Shown here: positions 8,767-17,619 of the stretch, one piece after another
Position numbering within the stretch: the stretch's first letter is position 1
How the letters are laid out: every line of letters starts with the position of its first letter
DNA from: an uncultured beta proteobacterium
GTDB taxonomy: Bacteria > Pseudomonadota > Gammaproteobacteria > Burkholderiales > Burkholderiaceae_C
Reading direction: 5' to 3'
Assembly (NCBI GenBank): GCA_903828235.1
Contig: CAIKLM010000164.1
Span: forward strand, 29,713 to 93,712
Length of the DNA stretch: 64,000 nt
The notes under the pieces: model-generated
What the model was told of the DNA's origin: nothing
The model's input: only the letters and a program-made list of their open reading frames with translations
Databases searched by the model: none
Translations under genes and position numbers: made by a program

Positions 8767-10106
8767 AGCGGCGGCTCGCGCAACTCGACGTAGGCGCGCG
8801 AGCGCAGTTCCCGGGTCCAGTCGACGTAGGCCTGGTCGAAGCGCTGCTCGCGCAGCACGTTGCGCGCCTGCTCGCGCAGCTGGCGCTGGCCCAGCGTCGC
8901 GGTCCGCCGTTCCAGCACCTGGATCAGGTGCACGCCGAAGCGCGAGACGACGGGGTCGGACAGGCCGTTCAGCGGCAGCGCGTTCATCGCCGCCTCGAAC
9001 TCCGGCACCATCTGCCCGGGGTCGGACCAGCCGAGGTCGCCGCCGCTGGCGGCGCTGCCGTCCTCGCTGACGCGCCGCGCGATCTCCTCGAAGCTCACGC
9101 TGCCGGACTCGATCTGCCGCTTGTACTCGGCCAGCCGGCGCGTCGCGGTCTGTGCGTCGAGTTGCGCCGAGGTGCGCAGCAGCACGTGGCGGGCGCGGGT
9201 CTGGGTGATCTCGCCGAGCGCGCGCTCGCGACGCTCGATCAGCTTGAGCACGTGGAACCCGGCACCCGAGCGCAGCAGCGTCGGCGCGACCTCGCCATTC
9301 TTCAGGCTGCGCGTGTGTTCGATGAACAGGTCGGGCAGGCGCGACGCCGGCCGCAGGCCGATGACGCCGCCGCGCGCGCTGTTGCTGTCCTCGCTGACCT
9401 CGCGCGCCACGACCTCGAAGTCGGCGCCGCCGCGCACGCGGGCCAGCGCGGCCTGGGCGAGCGCCTGGCGCTGCGCCAGCAGCTCGGGGGTCGCGCCCTC
9501 GGGCACGGTCACCAGGATCTGGGCGATGTTGGTCTCGACGTCGGCATTGAGGGCGCGGCGCTGCTGCTCGAGCAGCTGGTCGACGTCGTCTTCGCTGACG
9601 CGGATGCGCTGGTAGACCTCGCGCTCGCGCAGCCGCTCCATCATGATCTGGTCGCGCAGGTTGGCGCGGAAGCGCGCGAAGTCGATGCCGTCGGCCGCCA
9701 GCCGCTGGCGCAGCGCCTCGGGCGTGAGCTGGTTCTGCAGCGCGATGTTCTGCACCGCGCGGTCGATCTCGGCGTCGTCGACGCGCATGCCGCTGTCGCG
9801 GGCCTGCGTGATCATCGCGCGCTCGTCGATCAGCGCGTCGAGCGCGAGCTGCCGCAGCTCGGCCTCGGTCGGCACGGCCTGGCCGGCCCGCTGGGCCTCG
9901 GCGCGCGCGCGCTGCACGCGGCGCTCGACTTCGCCGGCCGTCACCGACTCCTGGTTGACGACCGCGGCGATCCAGTCGGCGTTGCGTGTCGTGCCCGCGG
10001 CCAGCTGCTGACCGTGTGCCGCGGCGCCGACGGCAGCGAGCAGGGCGATGGCCACCGGGCGCAGGAGGAACGAGGGACGCGGGGCGCGGAAGGGATTCGT
10101 GATCAT
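8763..10106 (-). CDS. surA: Periplasmic chaperone / peptidyl-prolyl isomerase SurA
   Basis: Escorts unfolded outer-membrane proteins through the periplasm. 447 residues: signal peptide with core [19 protein letters not shown]-terminal chaperone region (about 40-170, [16 protein letters not shown], then [13 protein letters not shown]); and two parvulin-type isomerase domains (about 185-290, with [18 protein letters not shown], and about 300-400, with [19 protein letters not shown]). The C-terminal helix [20 protein letters not shown] completes the chaperone core. It starts 11 bases after the lptD stop on the same strand; LptD is a known SurA client, and the two genes are commonly neighbours. 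Confidence 0.96.
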   Translation of the reverse strand: MITNPFRAPRPSFLLRPVAIALLAAVGAAAHGQQLAAGTTRNADWIAAVVNQESVTAGEVERRVQRARAEAQRAGQAVPTEAELRQLALDALIDERAMITQARDSGMRVDDAEIDRAVQNIALQNQLTPEALRQRLAADGIDFARFRANLRDQIMMERLREREVYQRIRVSEDDVDQLLEQQRRALNADVETNIAQILVTVPEGATPELLAQRQALAQAALARVRGGADFEVVAREVSEDSNSARGGVIGLRPASRLPDLFIEHTRSLKNGEVAPTLLRSGAGFHVLKLIERRERALGEITQTRARHVLLRTSAQLDAQTATRRLAEYKRQIESGSVSFEEIARRVSEDGSAASGGDLGWSDPGQMVPEFEAAMNALPLNGLSDPVVSRFGVHLIQVLERRTATLGQRQLREQARNVLREQRFDQAYVDWTRELRSRAYVELREPPL

Positions 10107-10117
10107 CGGCAGCGGGC

Positions 10118-12577
10118 TCAGGGTGTCGGGCCGCCGTCGGCGGCCCGGCCGCTGTCGCGATCGTCGCGCAGCAGGCGGTAGCCGGGGATATTGTCCCTCA
10201 AGGCCTTCAGCGGGTTGGAGCCCACGTTCAGGCGCGACAGGCCGGTGAGTTCGAGCTGGAAACCGAAGCGCGTGGTGGCCTGGCTGCGTCCGGTGGACAA
10301 CTGCGTCACCACCACGCGGGCGATCCAGCACCCGGCGTCGTACTCCACGCCGAGGATGGAATCGGTCAGCCGGCTGTCCTTCAGGCTGTAGTTGAAGCGG
10401 CCCACCGAGTACCAGGCGCCCTTGCAGGCGCCACTGCCGCTGCCGCCCGCCGCGGGCTGGCCGCTGCCGGCCGTGGCGCCCCACACCGGCCACTGCCAGC
10501 CCACCTCGAGCTGCTCGGACAGGCCGCGCGCCAGTCGGTAGGTGGCGCCGACGGTGCGGTAGGGCCCCGGGGAGTAGCGCGCGCCCAGGATCGAGCGCAC
10601 CGAGCGACTGATGTCGGGGCTGTACTGCACCGCGGCGTCCAGTCGCCAGCCCGGCAGCACGCTGGTGCTGCCCACCAGCAGCGCGTCGGAGAAGCGCTGC
10701 TCCAGCGTCGGCCCGTCGGGCGAGCCGTCGGCCTGCGGCGCCACGCGCTGCGGCCGCAGCAGCACCCGCTGCACCAGGCCCAGGCGCAGCGCCTCGGCGC
10801 CGCTGGCGGCATCGACCAGCCGCGACGTGACGCCGACCGTGAGCTGGCGCGCGTCGGAGACGCGGTCCACGCCGGAGAACGCGTTGTCGGTGAACAGCGA
10901 GACGACGTTGAAGTCCTTGCCCGCCGAGTCGTAGTTGGGCAGCTGCCGCTGCGCCTTGAAGGGCGTGTTGACGAACAGCAGCCGCGGCTCCAGCGTCTGC
11001 CGCAGCTCGCGGCCGAAGAACACCGTGCTGCGCTCGAGCTCCAGGCCGAGGTCCAGGCTGAAGGTGGGGATGGCGCGGCGCGCGTCGACCACGCCGCTGG
11101 CCAGCCGCTCGGTGTTGGCGTACGCGGCGGCGTTCAGCGACAGGCGCGGCACCGCGAACCAGCCTTCGCCGCGCACCGGCCGCGCCACCGAGCCCAGGGC
11201 GTGCCAGCGGTCGCCCGTGGGACGGTTGAGCGCCCGGGCCTGGTCGTCGGGCAGGGTGAAGCGGTTGAACTCGGTCTCCAGCGCCACCTCCACCCCGCCG
11301 GCCAGGCGTGTCCGCAGCGCCAGGCCCACCTGTGGGCTTCGCTCGTAGGGTGCGGTGACGAAGGACTCCGGGTCCTGCAGCACCTGCCACTTCAGCACGC
11401 GGGCGTAGGCGCTGGCCTCGCCTTCGCCCAGCCACGAGGCGGCCGGCAGCGCGTAGCGCCGCTCGAGGCTGGCGGCGCCGGCCAGCAGCCGCGGCGTGAA
11501 GCTGCGGCCGGCTTCGGGGAAGTCCTTCCACCAGGCGTCGTCGCTGACGCGGGCGATCTCGGCCTCCACGCGCAGGCCGGCCGCCGGCTCGCCCTGGTGC
11601 AGCCACTGCAGCGAGCCGCGCGAGCGCCGCGCGACCTGGTCCCTGGGCAGCGCGTCGATCCGGATCGCGCCCTCGTGGCGCGGCTCGAGGTACCGGAACT
11701 CGCTGTCGAGGCCGAGGCCGCGCCGCGTGATGATGCGCGGCGCCAGCGTGGCGTCGCGGTTGGGCGCGATGTTCCAGTACCAGGGCACCGAGACGACGAG
11801 GCCGCTGCGGTTGTCGATGCTGATCGACGGCGGCAGCCAGCCGCTCTTGCGCGCGTCGTTGATCGGGAAGCTCAGCGCCGGCAGCGCCAGGATGGGCACG
11901 CCCAGGAAGCGCAGCTGCGCGCCCTCGGCAAGGCCCTCGTTGGCATCGAGGTCGAGCGTGATGCGGTCGGTCTTGAGCACCCAGTCGGGCTCGTCCCCCG
12001 TGGCGCCGGGCTCGACGCGCGGGCAGCTCGTGTAGGTGGCGTTGGTGGCCCGCGAGCGCCCGGGCCCCAGGAAGTCGATGCGGTCGGCACGGCCGCCGGC
12101 GCCGATCTCGGTGAAGTCGAAGCTCGGCTCGAGGAAGAAGCCCTCGAAGCGCTGCACCGCGATCTCGAGCTCGGGGCCCCGGTAGACCGCGCCCTGCCGC
12201 GCGATGCTGACGCTACCGCTGGCGCGCGCGGTGTCGCGCACGCTGTCGTAGGTCAGCCGGTCGGCGCGGATGACCACGCCGCCACGGCGGAACTCGACGT
12301 CGCCCTCGGCCACGGCCTGCAGCTCGGGCTGGCTGGTGAGCGTGCGCGCCTGCAGCACGATGGGCAGCCGCCCCGCCGCAATGCCGCGGGGCGGCGGCGC
12401 CAGGCGCGTGGAAGCTTCGAGGGTCGTGGCCGCCGCGGTCGGTGCCGACGCGGCCGATGCCGACGCGGCCGATGCCGCGGGCGCCGCGGCCGCAGGGGCG
12501 GTGCCTTTCGGCGCGGCGCCTGCCGGTGCGGCCGTGGCGAGCGCAGCGAGCGCCAGGGCCAGCGTCGGATGGGTCAT
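10118..12577 (-). CDS. lptD: LPS-assembly protein LptD
   Basis: Outer-membrane beta-barrel that, with LptE, inserts lipopolysaccharide into the outer leaflet. About 819 residues from the ATG at 12577: signal peptide ([16 protein letters not shown]), an Ala/Ser/Pro linker, an OstA/LptA-like beta-jellyroll (about 65-170, with [19 protein letters not shown] and [11 protein letters not shown]), then the barrel ([13 protein letters not shown] through [16 protein letters not shown]). Two cysteines near SCPRV and two late ones ([18 protein letters not shown]) could serve the family's interdomain disulfides. A longer start at 12625 overlaps the divergent amgK start; 12577 is chosen because it places the signal peptide at the end. 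Continues into surA and rsmA. Confidence 0.93.
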   Translation of the reverse strand: MTHPTLALALAALATAAPAGAAPKGTAPAAAAPAASAASASAASAPTAAATTLEASTRLAPPPRGIAAGRLPIVLQARTLTSQPELQAVAEGDVEFRRGGVVIRADRLTYDSVRDTARASGSVSIARQGAVYRGPELEIAVQRFEGFFLEPSFDFTEIGAGGRADRIDFLGPGRSRATNATYTSCPRVEPGATGDEPDWVLKTDRITLDLDANEGLAEGAQLRFLGVPILALPALSFPINDARKSGWLPPSISIDNRSGLVVSVPWYWNIAPNRDATLAPRIITRRGLGLDSEFRYLEPRHEGAIRIDALPRDQVARRSRGSLQWLHQGEPAAGLRVEAEIARVSDDAWWKDFPEAGRSFTPRLLAGAASLERRYALPAASWLGEGEASAYARVLKWQVLQDPESFVTAPYERSPQVGLALRTRLAGGVEVALETEFNRFTLPDDQARALNRPTGDRWHALGSVARPVRGEGWFAVPRLSLNAAAYANTERLASGVVDARRAIPTFSLDLGLELERSTVFFGRELRQTLEPRLLFVNTPFKAQRQLPNYDSAGKDFNVVSLFTDNAFSGVDRVSDARQLTVGVTSRLVDAASGAEALRLGLVQRVLLRPQRVAPQADGSPDGPTLEQRFSDALLVGSTSVLPGWRLDAAVQYSPDISRSVRSILGARYSPGPYRTVGATYRLARGLSEQLEVGWQWPVWGATAGSGQPAAGGSGSGACKGAWYSVGRFNYSLKDSRLTDSILGVEYDAGCWIARVVVTQLSTGRSQATTRFGFQLELTGLSRLNVGSNPLKALRDNIPGYRLLRDDRDSGRAADGGPTP

Positions 12578-12623
12578 GCGCTCGGGGCAGGCGTTGGAAG
12601 CGCGGTTCTTAGAATCATTATCC

Positions 12624-13727
12624 ATGAGCGAATCCGCCCCGACCCCGCCGCCGGCCCCGCCCGCAGCAGGCCGCGTGACCTGGGCCGATCCGGCGCGTCG
12701 CGACGCCTTCGAGCTTTGGCTGGCCGACGTCGCGCCGCGACACGGCCTCGATGTCGCCACCCTGGCCCCGGCCTCGGCCGATGCCAGCTTCCGGCGCTAC
12801 CTGCGCGTGGCCGGCGCGGGCGGGACCCGCATCGTGATGGACGCGCCGCCGCCGCTGGAGGACACGCGCCCCTTCGTGCACGTAGCCGCGCTGCTGGCCG
12901 AGGCCGGGCTGCACGCGCCGCGCGTGCTCGAGGCCGATGCCGGGCGCGGCTTCCTGCTGCTCGACGACCTCGGGCAGCAGCCTTACCTGGCTGCGCTGCA
13001 GACCGCGCAGGCCGCGGGCGACGGCGCGCGGGCCGACCGGCTGATGCGCGACGCCATTGCGGCGCTGGTGGGGCTGCAGCGCGGCGTGCCCGCGGCGGCG
13101 CTGCCGCCCTTCGACGAGGCGCTGCTGCGCCGCGAGCTCGACCTCTTTCCCACCTGGTGCGTGGCGCGCGAGCACGGCATTGCCTGGGGTGACGCCGAGC
13201 AGCAGGCCTGGCAGCGCACCTGCGACGTGATCGTGGCCAGCGCGCTGGCGCAGCCCGTGGTGGCCGTGCACGCCGACTGGATGCCCCGCAACCTGATGGT
13301 CTGCGGCGGCCCCGGCGAGCCCGCCAACCCGGGCGTGCTCGACTTCCAGGACGCCGTGGCCGGCGCCGTCACCTACGACATCGCGTCGCTGCTGCGCGAC
13401 GCGTTCATTTCGTGGCCCGAGGAGCAGGAGATCGACTGGGCCGTGCGCTGGTGGCAGGCGGCGCGCCGCGCCGGCGTGCCCGTGGCCGACGACTTCGGCG
13501 AGTGCTGGCGGGCGCTGGAGTGGATGGGCCTGCAGCGGCATCTCAAGGTGCTGGGCATCTTCTGCCGCCTGAAGCACCGCGACGGCAAGGCCGGCTACGC
13601 CGCCGACCTGCCGCGCTTCTTCGGCTACGCCACCCGGGTGGCGCTGCGCTACCGCCCGCTGGCCCCGCTGCTGAGGCTGCTGGAGCCCATGAGCGAGCGG
13701 ACGGTGGCGGCCGGCTACACCTTCTGA
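12624..13727 (+). CDS. amgK: N-acetylmuramate/N-acetylglucosamine kinase of the cell-wall recycling pathway
   Basis: Aminoglycoside-phosphotransferase-fold kinase, 367 residues. In Pseudomonas, AmgK phosphorylates the anomeric position of recycled MurNAc or GlcNAc so that MurU can make UDP-MurNAc directly. Visible motifs are the catalytic loop HADWMPRNLMV (His, Asp, Asn) and the metal-binding LDFQDAVAG, followed by DIASLLRDAFISW. It diverges from lptD with 46 bases between starts, the same arrangement as in pseudomonads. The usual partner murU is not next to it here. The symbol rests on fold plus context; a generic phosphotransferase cannot be excluded. Confidence 0.8.
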   Translation: MSESAPTPPPAPPAAGRVTWADPARRDAFELWLADVAPRHGLDVATLAPASADASFRRYLRVAGAGGTRIVMDAPPPLEDTRPFVHVAALLAEAGLHAPRVLEADAGRGFLLLDDLGQQPYLAALQTAQAAGDGARADRLMRDAIAALVGLQRGVPAAALPPFDEALLRRELDLFPTWCVAREHGIAWGDAEQQAWQRTCDVIVASALAQPVVAVHADWMPRNLMVCGGPGEPANPGVLDFQDAVAGAVTYDIASLLRDAFISWPEEQEIDWAVRWWQAARRAGVPVADDFGECWRALEWMGLQRHLKVLGIFCRLKHRDGKAGYAADLPRFFGYATRVALRYRPLAPLLRLLEPMSERTVAAGYTF

Positions 13728-13742
13728 CGGCCCCAGGCAGAG

Positions 13743-13772
13743 CCCCGGACCCGGGATCACCCGGATCCGGGG
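13743..13772. terminator. Bidirectional hairpin between convergent genes
   Basis: CCCCGGA (13743-13749) pairs with TCCGGGG (13766-13772), and inside it CCGGG pairs with CCCGG around an ATCA loop, with one mismatch: a stem of about 13 positions in the 57-base gap between amgK and the convergent fasciclin gene. No T-run follows on either side. The core ACCCGGATCC recurs in the 86-bp repeat at 17.4 kb. Confidence 0.55.
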
Positions 13773-13784
13773 CGGTGTCGTGGC

Positions 13785-14237
13785 TTACTTGGGCAGCACC
13801 ACGGTGTCGATGACGTGGATGACGCCGTTGCTGGCCACGACGTCGGCCTGCACGACCTTGGCGTTGTTCACGGTCACGCCGCCGGTGGTGCCCAGGCTCA
13901 GCATGCCGCCCTGCACCGTCTTCACGCTGCCGGCCTTCACGTCCTTGGCCATCACCCGGCCCGGCACGACGTGGTAGGTCAGCACGGCGGTGAGCTTGGC
14001 CTTGTCCTTGAGCAGCGCGTCGAGGTCGGCCTTCGGGATCTTGGCGAAGGCCGCGTCGGTGGGCGCGAACACCGTGAACGGGCCGGGGCCCTTGAGGGTG
14101 TCGATCAGGCCGGCGGCCTGCAGCGCCGTGGCCAGCGTCTTGAACGAGCCGGCGGCCACCGCGGTGTCGACGATGTCCTTGGCCTGGGCGGCCAGCGAGG
14201 CTGCGGCCAGGGCGGTGGCGATGAAGAGCTTTTTCAT
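13785..14237 (-). CDS. Secreted single fasciclin (FAS1) domain protein
   Basis: 150-residue exported protein with a clean signal peptide ([20 protein letters not shown]) and one FAS1 domain filling the rest. FAS1 marks are [36 protein letters not shown] and the C-terminal [19 protein letters not shown]1 domains serve in adhesion and in binding extracellular polymers; the role in this organism is unknown. A second, two-domain FAS1 gene lies 46 bases upstream on the same strand, so the two probably form one unit. The ATG is preceded by a weak AAAGGAC. Confidence 0.9.
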   Translation of the reverse strand: MKKLFIATALAAASLAAQAKDIVDTAVAAGSFKTLATALQAAGLIDTLKGPGPFTVFAPTDAAFAKIPKADLDALLKDKAKLTAVLTYHVVPGRVMAKDVKAGSVKTVQGGMLSLGTTGGVTVNNAKVVQADVVASNGVIHVIDTVVLPK

Positions 14238-14283
14238 GGAGAGTGTCCTTTCGGGGACGTTTGGGGGAAGGGATTCGGAAAGG

Positions 14284-15213
14284 TCAGGGCCGCGGCAGGA
14301 TCACGCGGTCGATGACGTGCACGACGCCGTTGCTCGCGAGCACGTCGGTGCTCGTGATGGCGGCACTGCGGCCGCGCTGGTCGGTGATGGCCAGGGCGGG
14401 GCTCACGGTGAAGGTCTCGCCCTGCAGCGTGGTGACGGGCGTGCCCGGCACGATGTCGGCCTTCAGCACGCGGGCCGGCAGCACGTGGTAGGTGAGCACC
14501 TGGGTCAGCAGCGGGGTGTTGGCCAGCAGCTGCGCCTTGGTCACGCCCAATTCCGCCAGCAGCGCCGCAAAGGCGTCGTTGGTGGGTGCGAACACCGTCA
14601 GCGGCCCGGGGCCCGACAGCGCGCCCTGCAGGTTGGCGGCCACGACGGCCTCCACGAGGATGCTGAACTGCGGCAGCGCCTGCGCCGTCTGCACGATGTT
14701 GCGGTTGGCCGGCAGCAGCACGCGGTCGACGACGTGGATGACGCCGTTGGTGGCGCCGATGTCGGTCTGCGTGATTCGGCTGGTGCGGTTGCGGCCGTCG
14801 GTGATGACGAGCGCCCCGGACACCGAGTCGACCTTGAAGATGCCACCGGCCAGCGGCGAGATGGCCTTGCCCAGCGGCACGCTGGCGCGGGGCACGCGGG
14901 TGTTCAGCACGTGGTACTGCAGCACGCTGGTCAGCAGCGGCGTGTCGGCCAGCAGCTGGGCGCGCGTGATGCCGAGCTCGGTCGCCAGCGCGTTGAAGGC
15001 GTCGTCGGTGGGCGCGAATACCGTGAAGGTGCCCGAGCCGAGCAGCGTCGATCGCAGGCCGGTGTTCACCAGCGCCTGGTTCAGCGTGCCGAAGCGCGCG
15101 TCGGTGGCCGTGACGTCGGCGATCGTGAACGGGTGGTCGTCACCGCTGCCGCCGCATGCGGCGACCAAGCCCGTGGCGAGGGCGGCGAGGGAGAGCCGAA
15201 TCCACTTCAACAT
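14284..15213 (-). CDS. Lipoprotein with two fasciclin (FAS1) domains
   Basis: 309-residue predicted lipoprotein. The signal peptide ends in the lipobox LVAAC, so the protein should be lipid-anchored at Cys20. Two FAS1 domains follow: about 38-165 ([49 protein letters not shown]) and about 172-309 ([48 protein letters not shown]). The near-identity of the motifs between the domains and with the neighbouring single-domain gene suggests internal and tandem duplication. The ATG at 15213 has AGGAG at seven bases, which settles the start. Likely a surface or matrix adhesion factor; the partner is unknown. Confidence 0.9.
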   Translation of the reverse strand: MLKWIRLSLAALATGLVAACGGSGDDHPFTIADVTATDARFGTLNQALVNTGLRSTLLGSGTFTVFAPTDDAFNALATELGITRAQLLADTPLLTSVLQYHVLNTRVPRASVPLGKAISPLAGGIFKVDSVSGALVITDGRNRTSRITQTDIGATNGVIHVVDRVLLPANRNIVQTAQALPQFSILVEAVVAANLQGALSGPGPLTVFAPTNDAFAALLAELGVTKAQLLANTPLLTQVLTYHVLPARVLKADIVPGTPVTTLQGETFTVSPALAITDQRGRSAAITSTDVLASNGVVHVIDRVILPRP

Positions 15214-15531
15214 TGTTTTGCTCCTGCGTTCTGGGCCGTGCCCGCTGCGGGCCCGGTGGGGGGTGGATGGCCATGCGGAATGGCATGACGACCCGGAGTA
15301 TGAACTCAACAGTTTTCCTAGTGAACTGCTCAGTCACTACAGAGACTGTGGAGATCATATGGTGACTACAGGGTTTTCACCGACCCGTCCCCAGGGCGCC
15401 TGCCGACGGGCCTACGCCATCCGGCGTATGCCCCGGCCCGCCGGCGACGAGCCTACGGCCCGACAATGCAAGGCTTCCCACCGAGATCACCACGCGGCCC
15501 GGGCTGCTGCGGCCGCGGCGTGGCCCGTGCC
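15214..15531. promoter_or_regulatory. AT-richer divergent intergenic region with paired dyads
   Basis: This 318-base gap separates the fasciclin unit (leftward) from the ABC exporter (rightward). The stretch 15299-15372 is clearly richer in A/T than its surroundings and holds CAGTT-N9-AACTG (15310-15328) and CAGTC-N8-GACTG (15331-15348), whose centres lie about 20.5 bases apart, near two helical turns. AGTCAC (15332-15337) is also mirrored by GTGACT (15362-15367). This looks like an operator region for a dimeric regulator. No good sigma-70 hexamer pair was found. 15373-15531 is ordinary GC-rich sequence with no feature seen. Confidence 0.45.
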
Positions 15532-17619
15532 ATGGCCCTGTTCGCCTACTTCGAGAGCCGCATCCGTCCGACCGCGATGCCCGGCAGCGCGCCTCCCCAG
15601 GGCCTGCTGGCCTTCTATTGGCACTTCATCCGCCAGGCCAAGCACCTGTTCGGCGCGATGTTCGTCACCGGGCTGGTGGTGGCGCTGATCGACACCCTGA
15701 TCCCGCTGTTCATCGGACGCCTGGTGCGGCTGATGGAAGCCACCGACCGCGCCGCGGCGCTGGACGCCGCGATGCCGACGCTGCTGGCGATGGGCGCGGC
15801 GGTGCTGATCGGCCGGCCGCTGGCGCTGCTGCTGGACAGCCTGGTGCGCAACAACGCGGTGGTGCCGGGGGTCACCAGCCTCATCCGCTGGCAGAGCCAC
15901 TGGCACGTGGTGCGGCAGAGCTGGCCGTTCTTCCAGAACGACTTCGCGGGCCGCATCGCCAACCGCGTCATGCAGACCAGCAACGCGGTGCGCGAGAGCG
16001 TGGTCAGCTGCATCCGCGCCGTCTGGTACATCATCGTCTAGGGCCTGTCGGCTCTGGTGCTCATGGCCATGGCCGACTGGCGGCTGGCGCTGCCCACGGT
16101 GGCCTGGTTCGTGGGCTACGTGGTGTTCCTGCGCCACTTCGTGCCGCAGATGCGCGACCTGGCCAAGACGAGCTCGGAGCTGCGCAGCCAGGTCATGGGC
16201 CGCGTGGTCGACAGCTACACCAACATCCTCACGGTGAAGCTGTTCGCCCGCGCGCGCGACGAGGACGCCTACGTGCGCGAGGTGATCGACGAGCACAGCG
16301 GCGCCATCGCCGCGCACATGCGGCTGATCACCATCTTCATGACCACGCTGTCGGCGCTCAACGCGATGCTGCTCGTGGGCACGGCGGCCATCGGCGTGTG
16401 GCTGTGGGGCAATGGCACCATCGACGCCGGCACGGTGGCCACCGCCTTGCCGCTGGCCTGGGCCATCGCCAACGTGGCCGGCTTCGTGAGCTGGGAAGTC
16501 ACCGGCATCTTCGAGAACGTGGGCGTGGTGCAGGAAGGCATGGAGACCATCGCCGTGCCGCACGCGATGGCCGACAAGCCCGGCGCGCGCGAGCTGCAGG
16601 TCGAGCGCGGCGAGATCCGCTTCGAGCACGTGACCTTCACCTACGGCCGCAACGACGGCAAGAAGGTGCTCGACGACCTGAGCCTGGTGGTCAGGCCCGG
16701 CGAGCGCGTGGGCCTGGTGGGCCGCTCGGGCGCCGGCAAGAGCACGCTGGTGAACCTGCTGCTGCGCTTCCACGACATGGAGCAAGGCAGCGTGCGCGTC
16801 GACGGCCACGACATCCGCGGCCTCAGCCAGGAGAGCCTGCGCGCCGCCATCGGGCTGGTGACGCAGGACACCTCGCTGCTGCACCGCTCGATCGCCGCCA
16901 ACATCGGCTACGGCCGGCCCGGCGCGTCGATGGACGAGATCGTGGCCGCGGCCCGCAAGGCGCAGGCGCACGAGTTCATCCTCGGGCTGCAGGACTGGAA
17001 GGGCCGCACCGGCTACGACGCCCACGTGGGCGAGCGCGGCGTCAAGCTCAGCGGCGGCCAGCGCCAGCGCGTCGCCATCGCGCGCGTGGTGCTGAAGGAC
17101 GCGCCCATCCTGCTGCTCGACGAGGCCACCAGCGCGCTGGACAGCGAGGTCGAGCTCGCCATCCAGGAGCAGCTGCTGGGCCTGATGGAGGGCAAGACGG
17201 TGATCGCCATCGCCCACCGCCTGAGCACCATCGCGCGCATGGACCGGCTGATCGTGCTCGAGCAGGGCCGCATCGTCGAGCAGGGCACGCACGCCGAACT
17301 GCTGGCGCTGGGCGGCCACTACGCCAAGCTCTGGTCGCACCAGAGCGGAGGCTTCCTGGGGGGGAGTAGGCCCCCAGGCTGCGGGCGCTGCGCGTCCTCG
17401 CCACCCCCCCGGGGGGCTCAGCCCGGACCGGGGGACCCGGATCCGGGCTGGGTGGGCCCCCAGGCTGCGGGCGCTGCGCGTCCTCGCCACCCCCCGAGGG
17501 GGCTCAGCCCGGACCGGGAAACCCGGATCCAGGCTGGGCGGGCCCCCAGGCTGCGGGCGCGATCTCAGGGCATCGCCGCGATCACCTGGGCCACCGATGC
17601 GGTGAGCTTCTTCGCGTAG
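15532..17619 (+). pseudogene. ABC exporter (fused permease and ATPase) interrupted by an in-frame amber codon
   Basis: One reading frame encodes a type-I exporter half-transporter. The first 169 residues hold the early membrane helices. After TAG at 16039-16041 the same frame resumes (LSALVLMAMADWRLALP) with the remaining helices and an ATPase domain: Walker A GRSGAGKST, Q-loop LVTQDTSLL, signature LSGGQRQR, Walker B ILLLDEATSAL and switch His in IAHRLST. WYIIV-stop-GLSAL probably replaces WYIIVYGLSAL, one base (TAC to TAG). The 3' end is also odd: with one extra G in the G7 tract at 17358-17364 the frame would stop at 17367-17369, the usual family length of about 610; as it stands it runs 83 codons into tandem repeats and ends at 17619. 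Substrate unknown. Sequence error at both sites is possible. Confidence 0.7.
17369..17560. repeat. 86-bp tandem repeat, about 2.2 copies
   Basis: Units begin at 17369, 17455 and 17541 (the last cut after 20 bases), each opening with GGCCCCCAGGCTGCGGGCGC. Two full units are nearly identical. Each contains a palindrome of the CCCCCGAGGGGG type and ACCCGGATCC (17435 and 17521). The array lies between the exporter gene and the convergent M20 peptidase gene. Elements of this kind are common extragenic repeats in Burkholderiales. Confidence 0.85.

Noticed and set aside
8763..11606. Long open frame running from surA through most of lptD on the minus strand
   Set aside because: Only its end is surA; the upstream part is an Arg/Ala/Gly-rich shadow of lptD produced by high GC content.
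12400..12500. Repeated GCCGATGCCGACGCG units
   Set aside because: They encode the Ala/Ser linker after the LptD signal peptide; an ordinary low-complexity coding stretch.
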